DNA of 22,487 bases, taken from positions 1 to 22,487 of the forward strand of contig JBEVCF010000107.1 of assembly GCA_040514355.1 (NCBI GenBank), read 5' to 3'. This DNA is from Opacimonas sp040514355 (GTDB taxonomy: Bacteria > Pseudomonadota > Gammaproteobacteria > Enterobacterales > Alteromonadaceae). Below the pieces are notes generated by a model, which saw only the letters and a program-made list of their open reading frames with translations, searched no databases and had not been told where the DNA came from. A program made the position numbers and the translations under genes. Below, in pieces: positions 7,718 to 15,222 of this stretch (its first letter is position 1; each line of letters opens with the position of its first letter).

Positions 7718-7930
7718 ATGAAAGAAGGTATCCATCCTACTTACGAAGAGATCACTGCATCTTGTTCTTGTGGTAACGTTATGAAAATCCGTTCTACTGT
7801 CGGTAAAGACTTAAACTTGGACGTATGTTCTGCATGTCACCCATTCTACACTGGTAAACAACGTAATGTTGATACTGGTGGCCGTGTTGATCGCTTCAAC
7901 AAGCGTTTCGGTGCACTCAGTAAGAAATAA
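7718..7930 (+). CDS. rpmE: Large-subunit ribosomal protein bL31 (zinc-binding type)
   Basis: bL31 is a component of the 50S subunit that forms part of the intersubunit bridge B1b. At 70 residues it carries the four zinc-ligand cysteines of the primary C+ type (CSCG at 16-18, CSAC at 37-40). The Zur-controlled C- paralogue used in zinc starvation lacks them. The start has a strong GAGGT Shine-Dalgarno five bases upstream. The gene is monocistronic, closed by a strong terminator. It diverges from priA as in E. coli and Vibrio. Confidence 0.98.
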   Translation: MKEGIHPTYEEITASCSCGNVMKIRSTVGKDLNLDVCSACHPFYTGKQRNVDTGGRVDRFNKRFGALSKK

Positions 7931-7945
7931 GCCCTTTATTTCTAC

Positions 7946-7974
7946 AAAAAAGCGTCCAACTGGACGCTTTTTTT
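7946..7974 (+). terminator. Rho-independent terminator of rpmE
   Basis: Stem GCGTCC (7952-7957) with GGACGC (7962-7967) and loop AACT, flanked by six A's before and seven T's after: a textbook intrinsic terminator 15 bases after the stop codon. The remaining gap up to maeB (7975-8118) is AT-rich, presumably holds the maeB promoter, and shows no box I can defend. Confidence 0.93.
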
Positions 7975-8118
7975 ATACCCTTCATCATTCTGCTTTATAT
8001 TACTAAAATCTAATACCCCAATACTCAAAATCTGTGTTAGAGTCATTCATTACAATAATAACAATAAATCGACATCGCAACAGGACACCCAACCCTACTC
8101 AAAGGATGTATCACAACC

Positions 8119-9372
8119 ATGTCTGATTTTCGTCAACAGGCGCTTGACTACCACGCCTTTCCTAAGCCAGGAAAAATTAGTGTAGAATTGACCACCCCAG
8201 CTGAATCGGTCAAAGACTTAGCTTTAGCCTACAGTCCAGGTGTAGCAGAACCAGTACGAGAAATCGCAGACGATCCTAACAATGCTTACAAATATACTGC
8301 CAAAGGCAATATGGTTGCTGTTATTTCGAATGGGACTGCTATCTTAGGTTTAGGCAACTTAGGGCCATTAGCATCGAAACCGGTTATGGAGGGTAAAGCG
8401 CTCTTATTTAAACGTTTTGCTGGTCTTGATTCGATTGATATTGAAGTCACCCACCGTACTACGGAAGAGTTTATCAACACCGTTGCGAATATTGCAGACA
8501 CTTTTGGTGGGATAAACCTTGAAGATATCAAAGCACCAGAGTGTTTCGAAATTGAAGAAGAGCTACAAAAACGTTGTTCTATTCCCATTTTCCATGACGA
8601 TCAACACGGTACAGCTATTGTTACCGCCGCAGGTATGCTCAATGCGCTCGAAGTGCAAGACAAAGATATTGCTGATGTCACCATTGTTTGTATGGGGGCA
8701 GGTGCAGCCGCGATAGCATGTATGGAATTACTCATCAAATGTGGCGCGCAACGTGAAAAGATCTATATGCTGGATCGCAATGGTGTCATTCATACGCGTC
8801 GTGAAAATCTCCCCAAACACAAACTCGCGTTTGCCAACAACACGGACAAGCGCACGCTTGAAGATGTTATGGATGGTGCGGATGTATTTGTCGGTGTATC
8901 CGGGCCTGATGTATTACCACCTGAAACCTTAGCGATGATGGCGCCAAATCCGGTCGTATTTGCGTGTTCAAACCCCGACCCTGAAATTAAACCAGAATTG
9001 GCGATGGCAACGCGTGATGATTTAATTATGGCGACGGGCCGTTCTGATTACCCTAACCAAGTCAACAATGTACTGTGTTTCCCCTTTATTTTCCGTGGAG
9101 CGTTGGATGTCCGTGCTACAGCAATAAACGACGCAATGAAAGTAGCGGCAGTTGAAGCCATTCGCTCCATCTCAAAAGAACCAGTACCAGAGGAAGTATT
9201 AGTTGCCAGTGATACCAACGTGTTAGAGTTCGGTCGTGATTACATCATTCCCAAACCGATGGATCCGCGTTTGTGTGCTCGTATTGCCAGTGCAGTTGGT
9301 CAAGCCGCAATTGATTCTGGCGTAGCGCAGATTGATGCTTTGCCAGCTGATTACATGGCAGACCGCGCTTAA
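8119..9372 (+). CDS. maeB: NAD(P)-dependent malic enzyme, short form (malate to pyruvate and CO2)
   Basis: The enzyme oxidatively decarboxylates malate to pyruvate, linking the TCA cycle to pyruvate and supplying reduced cofactor. The 417-residue protein matches only the malic-enzyme part of E. coli MaeB (759 residues) and lacks the phosphotransacetylase-like C-terminal domain. Visible motifs are LAYSPGVAEP with Tyr38, EGKALLFKRF with Lys93, the metal-binding EFIN/ECFEIEE region near Glu141, HDDQHGTA (159-166), and the dinucleotide-binding GAGAAA (193-198). Cofactor preference (NAD or NADP) cannot be read safely. The start is the ATG 12 bases after AAAGGA. A similar stand-alone malic enzyme lies beside metJ in Vibrio cholerae, so the position is conserved. 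Confidence 0.95.
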   Translation: MSDFRQQALDYHAFPKPGKISVELTTPAESVKDLALAYSPGVAEPVREIADDPNNAYKYTAKGNMVAVISNGTAILGLGNLGPLASKPVMEGKALLFKRFAGLDSIDIEVTHRTTEEFINTVANIADTFGGINLEDIKAPECFEIEEELQKRCSIPIFHDDQHGTAIVTAAGMLNALEVQDKDIADVTIVCMGAGAAAIACMELLIKCGAQREKIYMLDRNGVIHTRRENLPKHKLAFANNTDKRTLEDVMDGADVFVGVSGPDVLPPETLAMMAPNPVVFACSNPDPEIKPELAMATRDDLIMATGRSDYPNQVNNVLCFPFIFRGALDVRATAINDAMKVAAVEAIRSISKEPVPEEVLVASDTNVLEFGRDYIIPKPMDPRLCARIASAVGQAAIDSGVAQIDALPADYMADRA

Positions 9373-9383
9373 TCACGCTTAAC

Positions 9384-9436
9384 ACAAAAAACGGTACAAC
9401 AAGGTCAAATAATTGACATGTTATACCGTTTTTTGT
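9384..9436. terminator. Bidirectional terminator between maeB and metJ
   Basis: Perfect 13-base arms ACAAAAAACGGTA (9384-9396) and its complement (9424-9436) enclose an inner stem GTCAA-ATAA-TTGAC; together they form a nearly continuous hairpin of about 24 pairs with one bulge. Six T's follow the stem on both strands, so it can stop maeB transcripts from the left and metJ transcripts from the right. Confidence 0.9.
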
Positions 9437-9482
9437 TGCGCCACATGGCTTGATAAAGAGCTGCTGCTATGTGTAAGTGTGG

Positions 9483-9812
9483 CTAGGTTTCTTTTTGGGA
9501 CTCTGCTAACTCAAGTGTTAAACCCATCTCTTCCATGATCTTGCGAGCTTCAGCTGGCACGCGATTTGGATTGTCTTTACGCAAATCATCATCGTTGGGT
9601 AACGGTTGTCCAGTAAAGGCATGTAAAAAGGCCTCGCATAACAATTCAGAATTGGTGGCATGGCGCAAGTTGTTTACTTGGCGACGTGTCCGCTCATCCG
9701 TTAATATTTGCAAGACATTCATCGGAATCGATACGGTGACTTTTTTGACTTGTTCGCTTTTTTTACCATGCTCGGCGTAAGGGTGAATATACTTACCATT
9801 CCATTTAGTCAT
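9483..9812 (-). CDS. metJ: MetJ, methionine repressor
   Basis: MetJ is a ribbon-helix-helix repressor that binds arrays of 8-bp met boxes with S-adenosylmethionine as corepressor and turns off methionine biosynthesis. The 109-residue sequence is very close to E. coli MetJ (105) through HGKKSEQVKKVTVSIP (the DNA-binding beta strand), TDERTRRQVNNLRHATNSEL and CEAFLHAFTGQPLP. The C-terminal tail is a few residues longer. The ATG at 9812 is preceded by AAGGT about 10 bases upstream. It diverges from metF across a region with tandem met boxes, which probably also affect its own transcription. It shares a terminator with maeB. Confidence 0.98.
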   Translation of the reverse strand: MTKWNGKYIHPYAEHGKKSEQVKKVTVSIPMNVLQILTDERTRRQVNNLRHATNSELLCEAFLHAFTGQPLPNDDDLRKDNPNRVPAEARKIMEEMGLTLELAESQKET

Positions 9813-9867
9813 TAGGATGCACCTTCTTATTATGTCTTATATTCAAATCGCATAGGGTTTTGGTCTT

Positions 9868-9886
9868 AAGTCAGATTTTTTGACTT
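9868..9886. repeat. Short inverted repeat in the metJ-metF gap
   Basis: AAGTCA (9868-9873) and TGACTT (9881-9886) are complementary and separated by GATTTTT. The right arm overlaps the proposed metF -35 (9885-9890). It does not resemble a met box or a MetR site (TGAA-N5-TTCA). It could be a second regulator site or chance. Confidence 0.35.
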
Positions 9887-9913
9887 GACGCTATTTCAAT
9901 ATTTGAGTAGTTT
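9885..9913 (+). promoter_or_regulatory. Possible metF promoter
   Basis: TTGACG (9885-9890, 5 of 6 consensus) and TAGTTT (9908-9913, 3 of 6) are 17 bases apart. The -10 is weak, but the placement puts the met boxes over the transcription start, where MetJ would repress. Confidence 0.4.
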
Positions 9914-9929
9914 AGACGTCTAAACGTCT
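9914..9929. promoter_or_regulatory. Tandem met boxes (MetJ operator)
   Basis: AGACGTCT (9914-9921) is a perfect met box, followed directly by AAACGTCT (9922-9929, 7 of 8). MetJ binds cooperatively to two or more adjoining boxes. A poor third box, AGTAGTTT (9906-9913, 5 of 8), adjoins on the left. The array lies 34 bases upstream of the metF start codon. Confidence 0.9.
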
Positions 9930-9963
9930 ATTGTACACAGTTTTGTTTTATTGGAGCATATAC

Positions 9964-10851
9964 ATGGTTTCCCTCGCTCAGGGTGTTGACTCACTCAATC
10001 ATACTTTATCCGAGTTACGCGATATCAATGTTTCGTTTGAATTTTTCCCCCCTAGCAATGAAAAAATGGAAAACATGCTATGGAAATCTGTCAACCGCCT
10101 TGCACCGCTCAAACCCAGTTATATGTCGGTAACCTATGGCGCCAACTCTGGTGAAAGAGACAAAACCCACAACGTAGTCAAACGTATACAACAAGAGACC
10201 GGTGTCGCTGCGGTACCACACTTAACCTGTGTTGATGCGACCCGTGATGAACTCAAGCAAATCGCACAAGAGTATTGGGATACGGGGATTCGCCGTATCG
10301 TGGCACTGCGTGGGGATTTACCTGCGGGCATGGACAAGCCCGACATGTATGCCAGTGACTTGGTGAGCTTATTAAAAGATGTTGCTGATTTTGATATCTC
10401 TGTGGCAGCGTATCCAGAAAAGCATCCCGAGGCACCGAATGACCAATTTGATTTACTCAATTTAAAACGTAAAGCAGAAGCGGGGGCGAACGAGGCCATT
10501 ACGCAGTTTTTCTTTGATACCTCGCACTATCTTCGCTTTCGCGATCGAGCCGCAGCTGCGGGAATCGACTTGGATATTGTCCCGGGCATATTACCGGTCA
10601 CTAACTATCAAACCTTGGTCAAATTTGCTGGTTTTACTAATGTTCACGTGCCTAACTGGTTGCATAAAATGTATGATGGTTTGGATGATGCAGATCAAAC
10701 TACGCGTAACTTGCTAGCCGCGAATATTGCGATGGATCAGGTCAAAGTACTCGCACGTGAAGGAGTGAAACACTTCCATTTTTACACGCTCAATCGCAGC
10801 GAACTCAGCTACGCCATTTGTCACATGCTGGGAGCTCGCGCGAGCTCCTAA
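9964..10851 (+). CDS. metF: MetF, 5,10-methylenetetrahydrofolate reductase
   Basis: MetF reduces methylenetetrahydrofolate to 5-methyltetrahydrofolate with FAD and NADH; the product donates the methyl group for methionine synthesis. From the ATG at 9964 the protein has 295 residues (E. coli 296). Visible are NVSFEFFPP with catalytic Glu26 (E. coli Glu28), VTYGANSGERD, PHLTC, ALRGDLPAG, and the flavin-barrel segments ITQFFFD and PGILPV. An in-frame ATG at 9931 is rejected: it adjoins the met boxes, lacks a Shine-Dalgarno and adds 11 atypical residues, while the ATG at 9964 has GGAG seven bases upstream. Regulation is by MetJ through the adjoining boxes. metB and metL, found next to metJ in E. 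coli and Vibrio, are absent here. Confidence 0.97.
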   Translation: MVSLAQGVDSLNHTLSELRDINVSFEFFPPSNEKMENMLWKSVNRLAPLKPSYMSVTYGANSGERDKTHNVVKRIQQETGVAAVPHLTCVDATRDELKQIAQEYWDTGIRRIVALRGDLPAGMDKPDMYASDLVSLLKDVADFDISVAAYPEKHPEAPNDQFDLLNLKRKAEAGANEAITQFFFDTSHYLRFRDRAAAAGIDLDIVPGILPVTNYQTLVKFAGFTNVHVPNWLHKMYDGLDDADQTTRNLLAANIAMDQVKVLAREGVKHFHFYTLNRSELSYAICHMLGARASS

Positions 10852-10860
10852 TGTCATCTA

Positions 10861-10898
10861 TAATAAACCTGATACAGTGATGTGACTCGGGTTTATTA
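10861..10898 (+). repeat. Inverted repeat between metF and yihY, ending at the yihY ribosome binding site
   Basis: TAATAAACC (10861-10869) pairs perfectly with GGTTTATTA (10890-10898), with a 20-base loop. No T run follows, so it is a poor intrinsic terminator. The right arm runs into the AAGG Shine-Dalgarno (10898-10901) of yihY, so the folded RNA could lower its translation. Function is inferred. Confidence 0.4.
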
Positions 10899-10907
10899 AG
10901 GTACATA

Positions 10908-11804
10908 ATGACGACAGCAAGGACAGAAGTAATCAACCATCTAAAAGCGATCACCTGGCCTCGCTTGTTACATTTGAGCAAATATTTCTTGGCGCGCTGT
11001 CACAATGATAAGATCACGGTCTCTGCAGGGCATTTAGCGTATGTCTCTTTGCTGTCTTTGGTGCCCTTTATCATGGTGTTTTTTACCATTATGTCGGCAT
11101 TCCCGGCCTTCGAAAAAGTCCGCGCTACCGTCGAAAACTTTATCTTCAACAACTTTGTCCCTACCTCTGGTAATGTCGTGCAAGAATACGTCAGCGAATT
11201 TGTGGGCAATGCCTCGAGCATGGGTGCGATTGGGATCTTATCACTGCTGGTTGTCGCATTGTTATTGATCTCAAATATCGATACCACACTCAATCGGATT
11301 TGGCGTATCGATGAAAAACGCCCTATGATGTTCACGTTTGCGGTCTATTGGATGGTCATTACACTCGGTCCAATCCTGATGGGCTCTAGTGTTGTAGTGA
11401 GTTCTTACTTACTGAGTTTAGCTGCATTTGCTGATACGTATACGCCTGGCTTTAGTACCCTCATGCTCAAACTCGTACCCAGTATTTTGTCTATTATTGC
11501 GTTTTTGATTTTGTATATGTTGGTACCCAATACTCGGGTAAAATTCAAACATGCTATTCTTGGCGCGGTTTTGGCGATGCTGTTATTTGAACTGACTAAG
11601 AAAGGCTTTGCGCTGTATGTCGCAAATTTCCCCTCTTATGAATTGATTTATGGCGCGCTTGCGGTCATTCCCATTCTATTTGTATGGGTGTATCTTGCTT
11701 GGATAGTCGTCTTGTTAGGAGCAGAATTTACATGCTCCATTCAAGAAACATGGTCTCAATCCAAACACTCAAACTCTGCTACTAACCTTGCATCGCCTGA
11801 ATAA
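10908..11804 (+). CDS. yihY: YihY/BrkB-family inner-membrane protein (formerly mislabelled RNase BN)
   Basis: This is a polytopic membrane protein of the YihY/virulence factor BrkB family; its biochemical role is not settled. Older annotations as ribonuclease BN are wrong, since that enzyme is Rbn/ElaC. Six hydrophobic segments are visible at about 40-62, 105-124, 141-168, 184-206, 216-230 and 246-272. Family landmarks include AGHLAYVSLLSLVPF near the first segment, NIDTTLNRIWRI (123-134), and the YGALAVIPILFVWVYL region before GAEF. Length 298 is close to E. coli YihY (290). Shine-Dalgarno AAGG lies six bases before the ATG. The 3' end overlaps the opposing lipoprotein gene by 23 bases. In E. 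coli yihY also neighbours dtd and yiiD. Confidence 0.93.
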   Translation: MTTARTEVINHLKAITWPRLLHLSKYFLARCHNDKITVSAGHLAYVSLLSLVPFIMVFFTIMSAFPAFEKVRATVENFIFNNFVPTSGNVVQEYVSEFVGNASSMGAIGILSLLVVALLLISNIDTTLNRIWRIDEKRPMMFTFAVYWMVITLGPILMGSSVVVSSYLLSLAAFADTYTPGFSTLMLKLVPSILSIIAFLILYMLVPNTRVKFKHAILGAVLAMLLFELTKKGFALYVANFPSYELIYGALAVIPILFVWVYLAWIVVLLGAEFTCSIQETWSQSKHSNSATNLASPE

Positions 11805-12462
11805 AATTATCGGATTGTTTGATCGCAGCGTTCATTTCGTCTACCAAACGCGTGACGTCTTGACGAATGGTCTGCAGTTCACCTTGTAAGGCCCCGATCG
11901 CATTCGCATTGAGATTGTGTTTGAGATAGAGCACATTGTTTTGCAACGCTGACAACACCGGTGGCATCCGACTCTCGACGCGACGCATGGCTTTGATCAT
12001 ATTGTTGTATTGACGTTTAGTGGCGCGTAGTTTTTGTTCGCTATCGCGTTTGAGATTGGCATTGGTATAAAGATTGAGCTCTTCTTGCCATTCAGCAAAC
12101 AAGGCCGCTGCGACTTGCTCAACACTCTCAATACGGTCACTCACCGCCTCTGCTGAGGCCTTGGCGTCGTCATATTGGTCGGACAGAGTGTCATAGACCG
12201 TTTCTAATTCTCCACCGTCATAATTAATCAGCACCTGAAACTCTTCGAGCGCGGAAGAAAACTGGGCTTGCGCTTCGGTCTGCGAATCTCGTGCATTTTC
12301 AACACGGTCGACTAAAATATCGCGTTTTTCAACCCCGAGTTTTTCCCAAGCAGAATAGTAGGTGGACTGACAGGCACTGAGCACAAACAAGGCGCACAGC
12401 ACTAAGCCTATGGTACGCCATGGTTGGTTTGCAGATGGTAAAGATAGGTTCAAGTACGACAT
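11782..12462 (-). CDS. DUF2959 family lipoprotein of unknown function
   Basis: The protein resembles the DUF2959 family of marine gammaproteobacteria; no function is established. An uncleaved or lipoprotein-type leader (about 16-30) ends in the lipobox LSAC with Cys31 as the lipidation site. The following residues (QSTY) lack an inner-membrane-retention Asp, which fits an outer-membrane lipoprotein (inference). The mature part (32-226) is helical, rich in Glu, Gln, Ala and Arg, with heptad-like stretches that suggest long coiled coils, for example about 45-120 and 128-165. Near-invariant family features include YYSAWEKLGVEKRDILVDRV. The C-terminus overlaps the end of yihY by 23 bases. The small membrane-protein gene upstream on the same strand is 75 bases away. 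Confidence 0.85.
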   Translation of the reverse strand: MSYLNLSLPSANQPWRTIGLVLCALFVLSACQSTYYSAWEKLGVEKRDILVDRVENARDSQTEAQAQFSSALEEFQVLINYDGGELETVYDTLSDQYDDAKASAEAVSDRIESVEQVAAALFAEWQEELNLYTNANLKRDSEQKLRATKRQYNNMIKAMRRVESRMPPVLSALQNNVLYLKHNLNANAIGALQGELQTIRQDVTRLVDEMNAAIKQSDNFIQAMQG

Positions 12463-12537
12463 AAATATCTCTATAGAATTGACGACCTTGTTAGTATAGA
12501 CGTGTTTTACTGTTTTGGTACGCTAGCCTACAGCAAA

Positions 12538-12774
12538 TTAATCGCCATCAAGGGTATACCGCGCAGCATTGATGATCGACCACAAGTGGAAAATGGCACC
12601 AACTGGCCATAAAAAGAAAAATATAACCAACGCCGCTAATGCATAACAGGATGCAACAACGACAAAAAAGATTAAAGCCCAGCCAATTCTTCCTTGTACT
12701 AATTGTCCCAGTCCGGGGATAAAAAAACTACAGATTGCGGCTAACACATTCCCGCCAGATCCTTGATGAGGCAT
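12538..12774 (-). CDS. Small two-segment membrane protein, TM2-like, unknown function
   Basis: This 78-residue protein consists almost entirely of hydrophobic segments (about 10-24 and 28-66). It contains the CSFFIPGLGQLVQGR motif, a Pro-Gly-Leu-Gly-Gln turn typical of TM2-domain-like small membrane proteins in proteobacteria. The end INAARYTLDGD would be cytoplasmic or periplasmic; topology cannot be fixed. The start is supported by AGGA seven bases before the ATG. It diverges from pip across an AT-rich gap and precedes the DUF2959 lipoprotein gene by 75 bases, so the two could be co-transcribed. Function is unknown. Confidence 0.8.
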   Translation of the reverse strand: MPHQGSGGNVLAAICSFFIPGLGQLVQGRIGWALIFFVVVASCYALAALVIFFFLWPVGAIFHLWSIINAARYTLDGD

Positions 12775-12860
12775 TTTTTTTTCCTATTTTGTAAGTTATG
12801 GTTGTAATTCCTGTGTATTTAATAGATAACCTATTCTATATATAAAATAAAAACAAGTAG

Positions 12861-13820
12861 ATGCAGCAACTATATCCAGTCATTCCGCCGTACCATAATT
12901 TTATGTTACCGGTGTCCGATAGGCACGAAATCTATGTTGAAGAAACAGGGAATCCAGCAGGGATCCCAGTTTGCTTTATGCATGGTGGCCCTGGAGCAGG
13001 TTTACCCAAAGATTACAGCAAAATGTTTGATTGTAGTGTGTATCGTATTATTGCATTTGAACAACGTGGCTGTGGTCGGTCTACACCGTTTGCTAGCCTG
13101 CAGCACAATACCACTGATCATCTACTTGCAGACGTTGAAACCTTGCGCCAACACTTAAATATTAATGCCTGGGTATTGTTTGGTGGAAGCTGGGGTGCCA
13201 CATTGGCCTTATTAACCGCAATAGCACAGCCTGATACCGTGCTAGGTATGATTTTGCGGGGTGTATTTTTAGCACGCCAAGCCGATATTGATTGGTACAT
13301 TCATCCCCAGGGCGGTGCAGCGCAACTTTACCCAGAACACTATGAAGCGTTCATCCAAGATATCGGTTATTTAGACTCTTCCAAGGCGATTTGCGATGCG
13401 TTTTTTGCATTGTTTAATCAACACAATAAGTTCGCAAAAGCCAATGCATTACGTGCTTGGTATAATTGGGAAGATCGTATATCACGTATCCAACATCCTT
13501 ACGGTGACCCTTTGTATAATTATGATCTGCATCAAGTGGCAAGCCTTGCTATGTTAGAATGTCATTACATCAAGCATAGCTGTTTTATTCCCGAAAATTA
13601 TATCTTGGCTAATTTGGATCGTATTCATGACATCCCGGGGATGATTGTGCATGGTCGCTATGACATGATCTGTAAGCTTGAGTCCTCCTACAGCCTACAA
13701 CAAAGTTGGCCAAATAGTCAGCTTAACATTGTGCCCAATGCAGGACACAGTACGTCAGAGCCTGGTATTGCATTGGCGCTTAAACAAGCGACTGATACAA
13801 TGGCAAAAATTATTCTTTAA
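12861..13820 (+). CDS. pip: Prolyl aminopeptidase (proline iminopeptidase), peptidase family S33
   Basis: This alpha/beta hydrolase removes N-terminal proline from peptides in the cytoplasm. The 319 residues match the Xanthomonas-type enzyme along their length. Oxyanion motif HGGPGAG is at 41-47 and RGCGRS at 69-74. Catalytic Ser110 lies in GGSWGA, Asp268 in HGRYD and His296 in AGHS. The cap domain (about 140-240) is slightly divergent, and the usual DQRG is EQRG here. The start has only a weak Shine-Dalgarno. dtd follows after 11 bases and yiiD 8 bases later, an evident operon. Confidence 0.95.
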   Translation: MQQLYPVIPPYHNFMLPVSDRHEIYVEETGNPAGIPVCFMHGGPGAGLPKDYSKMFDCSVYRIIAFEQRGCGRSTPFASLQHNTTDHLLADVETLRQHLNINAWVLFGGSWGATLALLTAIAQPDTVLGMILRGVFLARQADIDWYIHPQGGAAQLYPEHYEAFIQDIGYLDSSKAICDAFFALFNQHNKFAKANALRAWYNWEDRISRIQHPYGDPLYNYDLHQVASLAMLECHYIKHSCFIPENYILANLDRIHDIPGMIVHGRYDMICKLESSYSLQQSWPNSQLNIVPNAGHSTSEPGIALALKQATDTMAKIIL

Positions 13821-13831
13821 GGTGTAATATC

Positions 13832-14281
13832 ATGCTGGCATTAGTACAACGCGTCTCGCAAGCACACGTGGATGTCGCAGGCGAGACCATCGGACAAATT
13901 GGCGCGGGGATGTTAGTCTTGCTTGGGGTAGAGGCCGATGATACGCAAGCACACGTGGCTAAACTCGCGCAGAAAATACTCAAATTTAGGATGTTTAGTG
14001 ATGACGCTGGCAAAATGAATGAAACCATCGTTCAACAAGGCGGTCAAATTCTTGTCGTGTCCCAATTCACCCTCGTCGCAGATACTCAAAAAGGCAATCG
14101 ACCAGGTTTTTCCAAAGGTGCGCCACCTGCTTTAGGGGAGGCTTTATACAATGCGTTTGTGGACTATTTACAACAACACAGTGGATTGGGAGAACATGCT
14201 ATCCAAACTGGTCAGTTTGGCGCTGACATGCAAGTTTCGTTGACCAATGATGGTCCTGTAACCTTCTCTCTTCAAGTTTAA
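13832..14281 (+). CDS. dtd: D-aminoacyl-tRNA deacylase
   Basis: DTD hydrolyses D-aminoacyl-tRNA (and glycyl-tRNAAla), keeping D-amino acids out of proteins. The 149-residue protein carries the family motifs VSQFTL (76-81) and GNRPGFSKGAPP, plus the Gly-cisPro pair (141-142) of NDGPVTF, which gives chiral selectivity. Length and start (MLALVQRVSQAHV against E. coli MIALIQRV) fit. It is the middle gene of pip-dtd-yiiD; dtd-yiiD adjacency is also found in E. coli. Confidence 0.97.
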   Translation: MLALVQRVSQAHVDVAGETIGQIGAGMLVLLGVEADDTQAHVAKLAQKILKFRMFSDDAGKMNETIVQQGGQILVVSQFTLVADTQKGNRPGFSKGAPPALGEALYNAFVDYLQQHSGLGEHAIQTGQFGADMQVSLTNDGPVTFSLQV

Positions 14282-14289
14282 AGGTCAAT

Positions 14290-15192
14290 ATGTACAAGAT
14301 CCTTACCCCAAAAACGCCTGATCAGTTAGCACGCTACTTCCATTTTCGTTGGCAAGTACTACGCGAGCCGTTTTCTTATCCTGAGGGCTCGGAAAAAGAT
14401 GAATATGACTCCGTAGGCGAGCACCGTATGTTACTCAATGCCCACAATGAAATCGTGGCAGCAGGGCGACTTCACTTCAACTCTAGCGAAGAAGTCCAAA
14501 TCCGCCATATTGCAGTGCGCTTTGACCAACACGGTAAGGGTTTAGGTCGAGTCATTCTCAATGCATTGGAAAATGTGGCGATTGAATTAGGGGCGAGTCG
14601 CGCGATCACCAATAGTTTAGAAACATCAGAGGCGTTTTTTAAAAGTTGTGGATACGAAGTAGAAACCGACGCTCCGAGTGATTTAACTAAACTCAAGCGC
14701 CTGCAAATGGTCAAACACCTCTGTGCGCCAAGTGCTGTGATGATTCACCCACAATGGTGTCAAGCTTTACAGGATACGTGGGAAACGACTATCCCTATTT
14801 CTGAACAAATGGGGATCCAGTTACATCAATACACCGGAAATACTCTAGAAGTCAGAGCATCACTCAACAAGAATATCAATCTGCACGGGACGATGTTTGC
14901 TGGCAGTATCTTCTCTTTGGCGACACTCACGGGTTGGGGTATGATTTATCTGCAATTGAAACAACAAGGTCTCAGCGGTGATATTGTGCTAGGCGATAGT
15001 AATATTCATTATCATAAGCCCATCACGGCTCAACCCCGTGCTCTATCGCACATTGAAAACTATCAAGCTGAATACAAACAACTCCATTCAGGTAAAAAAA
15101 TGCAGGTTAAACTCAGCGTTGAGATCTTAGATGAGACCCGCCCTGTCGCTAAATTTGAAGGTGTGTACTGGGTTTTACCCGAGCGTAACTGA
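14290..15192 (+). CDS. yiiD: YiiD: fused GNAT acetyltransferase and hotdog thioesterase-like protein
   Basis: The protein is bifunctional by architecture. Residues about 1-145 are a GNAT N-acyltransferase domain (RHIAVRFDQHGKGLGRVIL is the acetyl-CoA-binding segment; SEAFFKSCGYE the closing motif). Residues about 150-300 are a YiiD-type hotdog thioesterase domain, with NLHGTMFAGSIFSLA as the core helix. E. coli YiiD (329 residues) has the same fusion and has been linked to fatty-acid metabolism, but substrates of either domain are not clearly established. The gene starts 8 bases after dtd and ends the operon. Confidence 0.88.
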   Translation: MYKILTPKTPDQLARYFHFRWQVLREPFSYPEGSEKDEYDSVGEHRMLLNAHNEIVAAGRLHFNSSEEVQIRHIAVRFDQHGKGLGRVILNALENVAIELGASRAITNSLETSEAFFKSCGYEVETDAPSDLTKLKRLQMVKHLCAPSAVMIHPQWCQALQDTWETTIPISEQMGIQLHQYTGNTLEVRASLNKNINLHGTMFAGSIFSLATLTGWGMIYLQLKQQGLSGDIVLGDSNIHYHKPITAQPRALSHIENYQAEYKQLHSGKKMQVKLSVEILDETRPVAKFEGVYWVLPERN

Positions 15193-15222
15193 TCAGATTA
15201 AACTTATGATTACACTGAGTAT

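Noticed and set aside
9931..9963. Upstream in-frame ATG for metF adding 11 residues
   Set aside because: It adjoins the met boxes, has no Shine-Dalgarno, and the extra residues are absent from MetF. The ATG at 9964 has GGAG seven bases upstream and gives the family length.
10908..11804. Ribonuclease BN
   Set aside because: This is a historic misannotation of YihY. The protein is polytopic with no nuclease motif.
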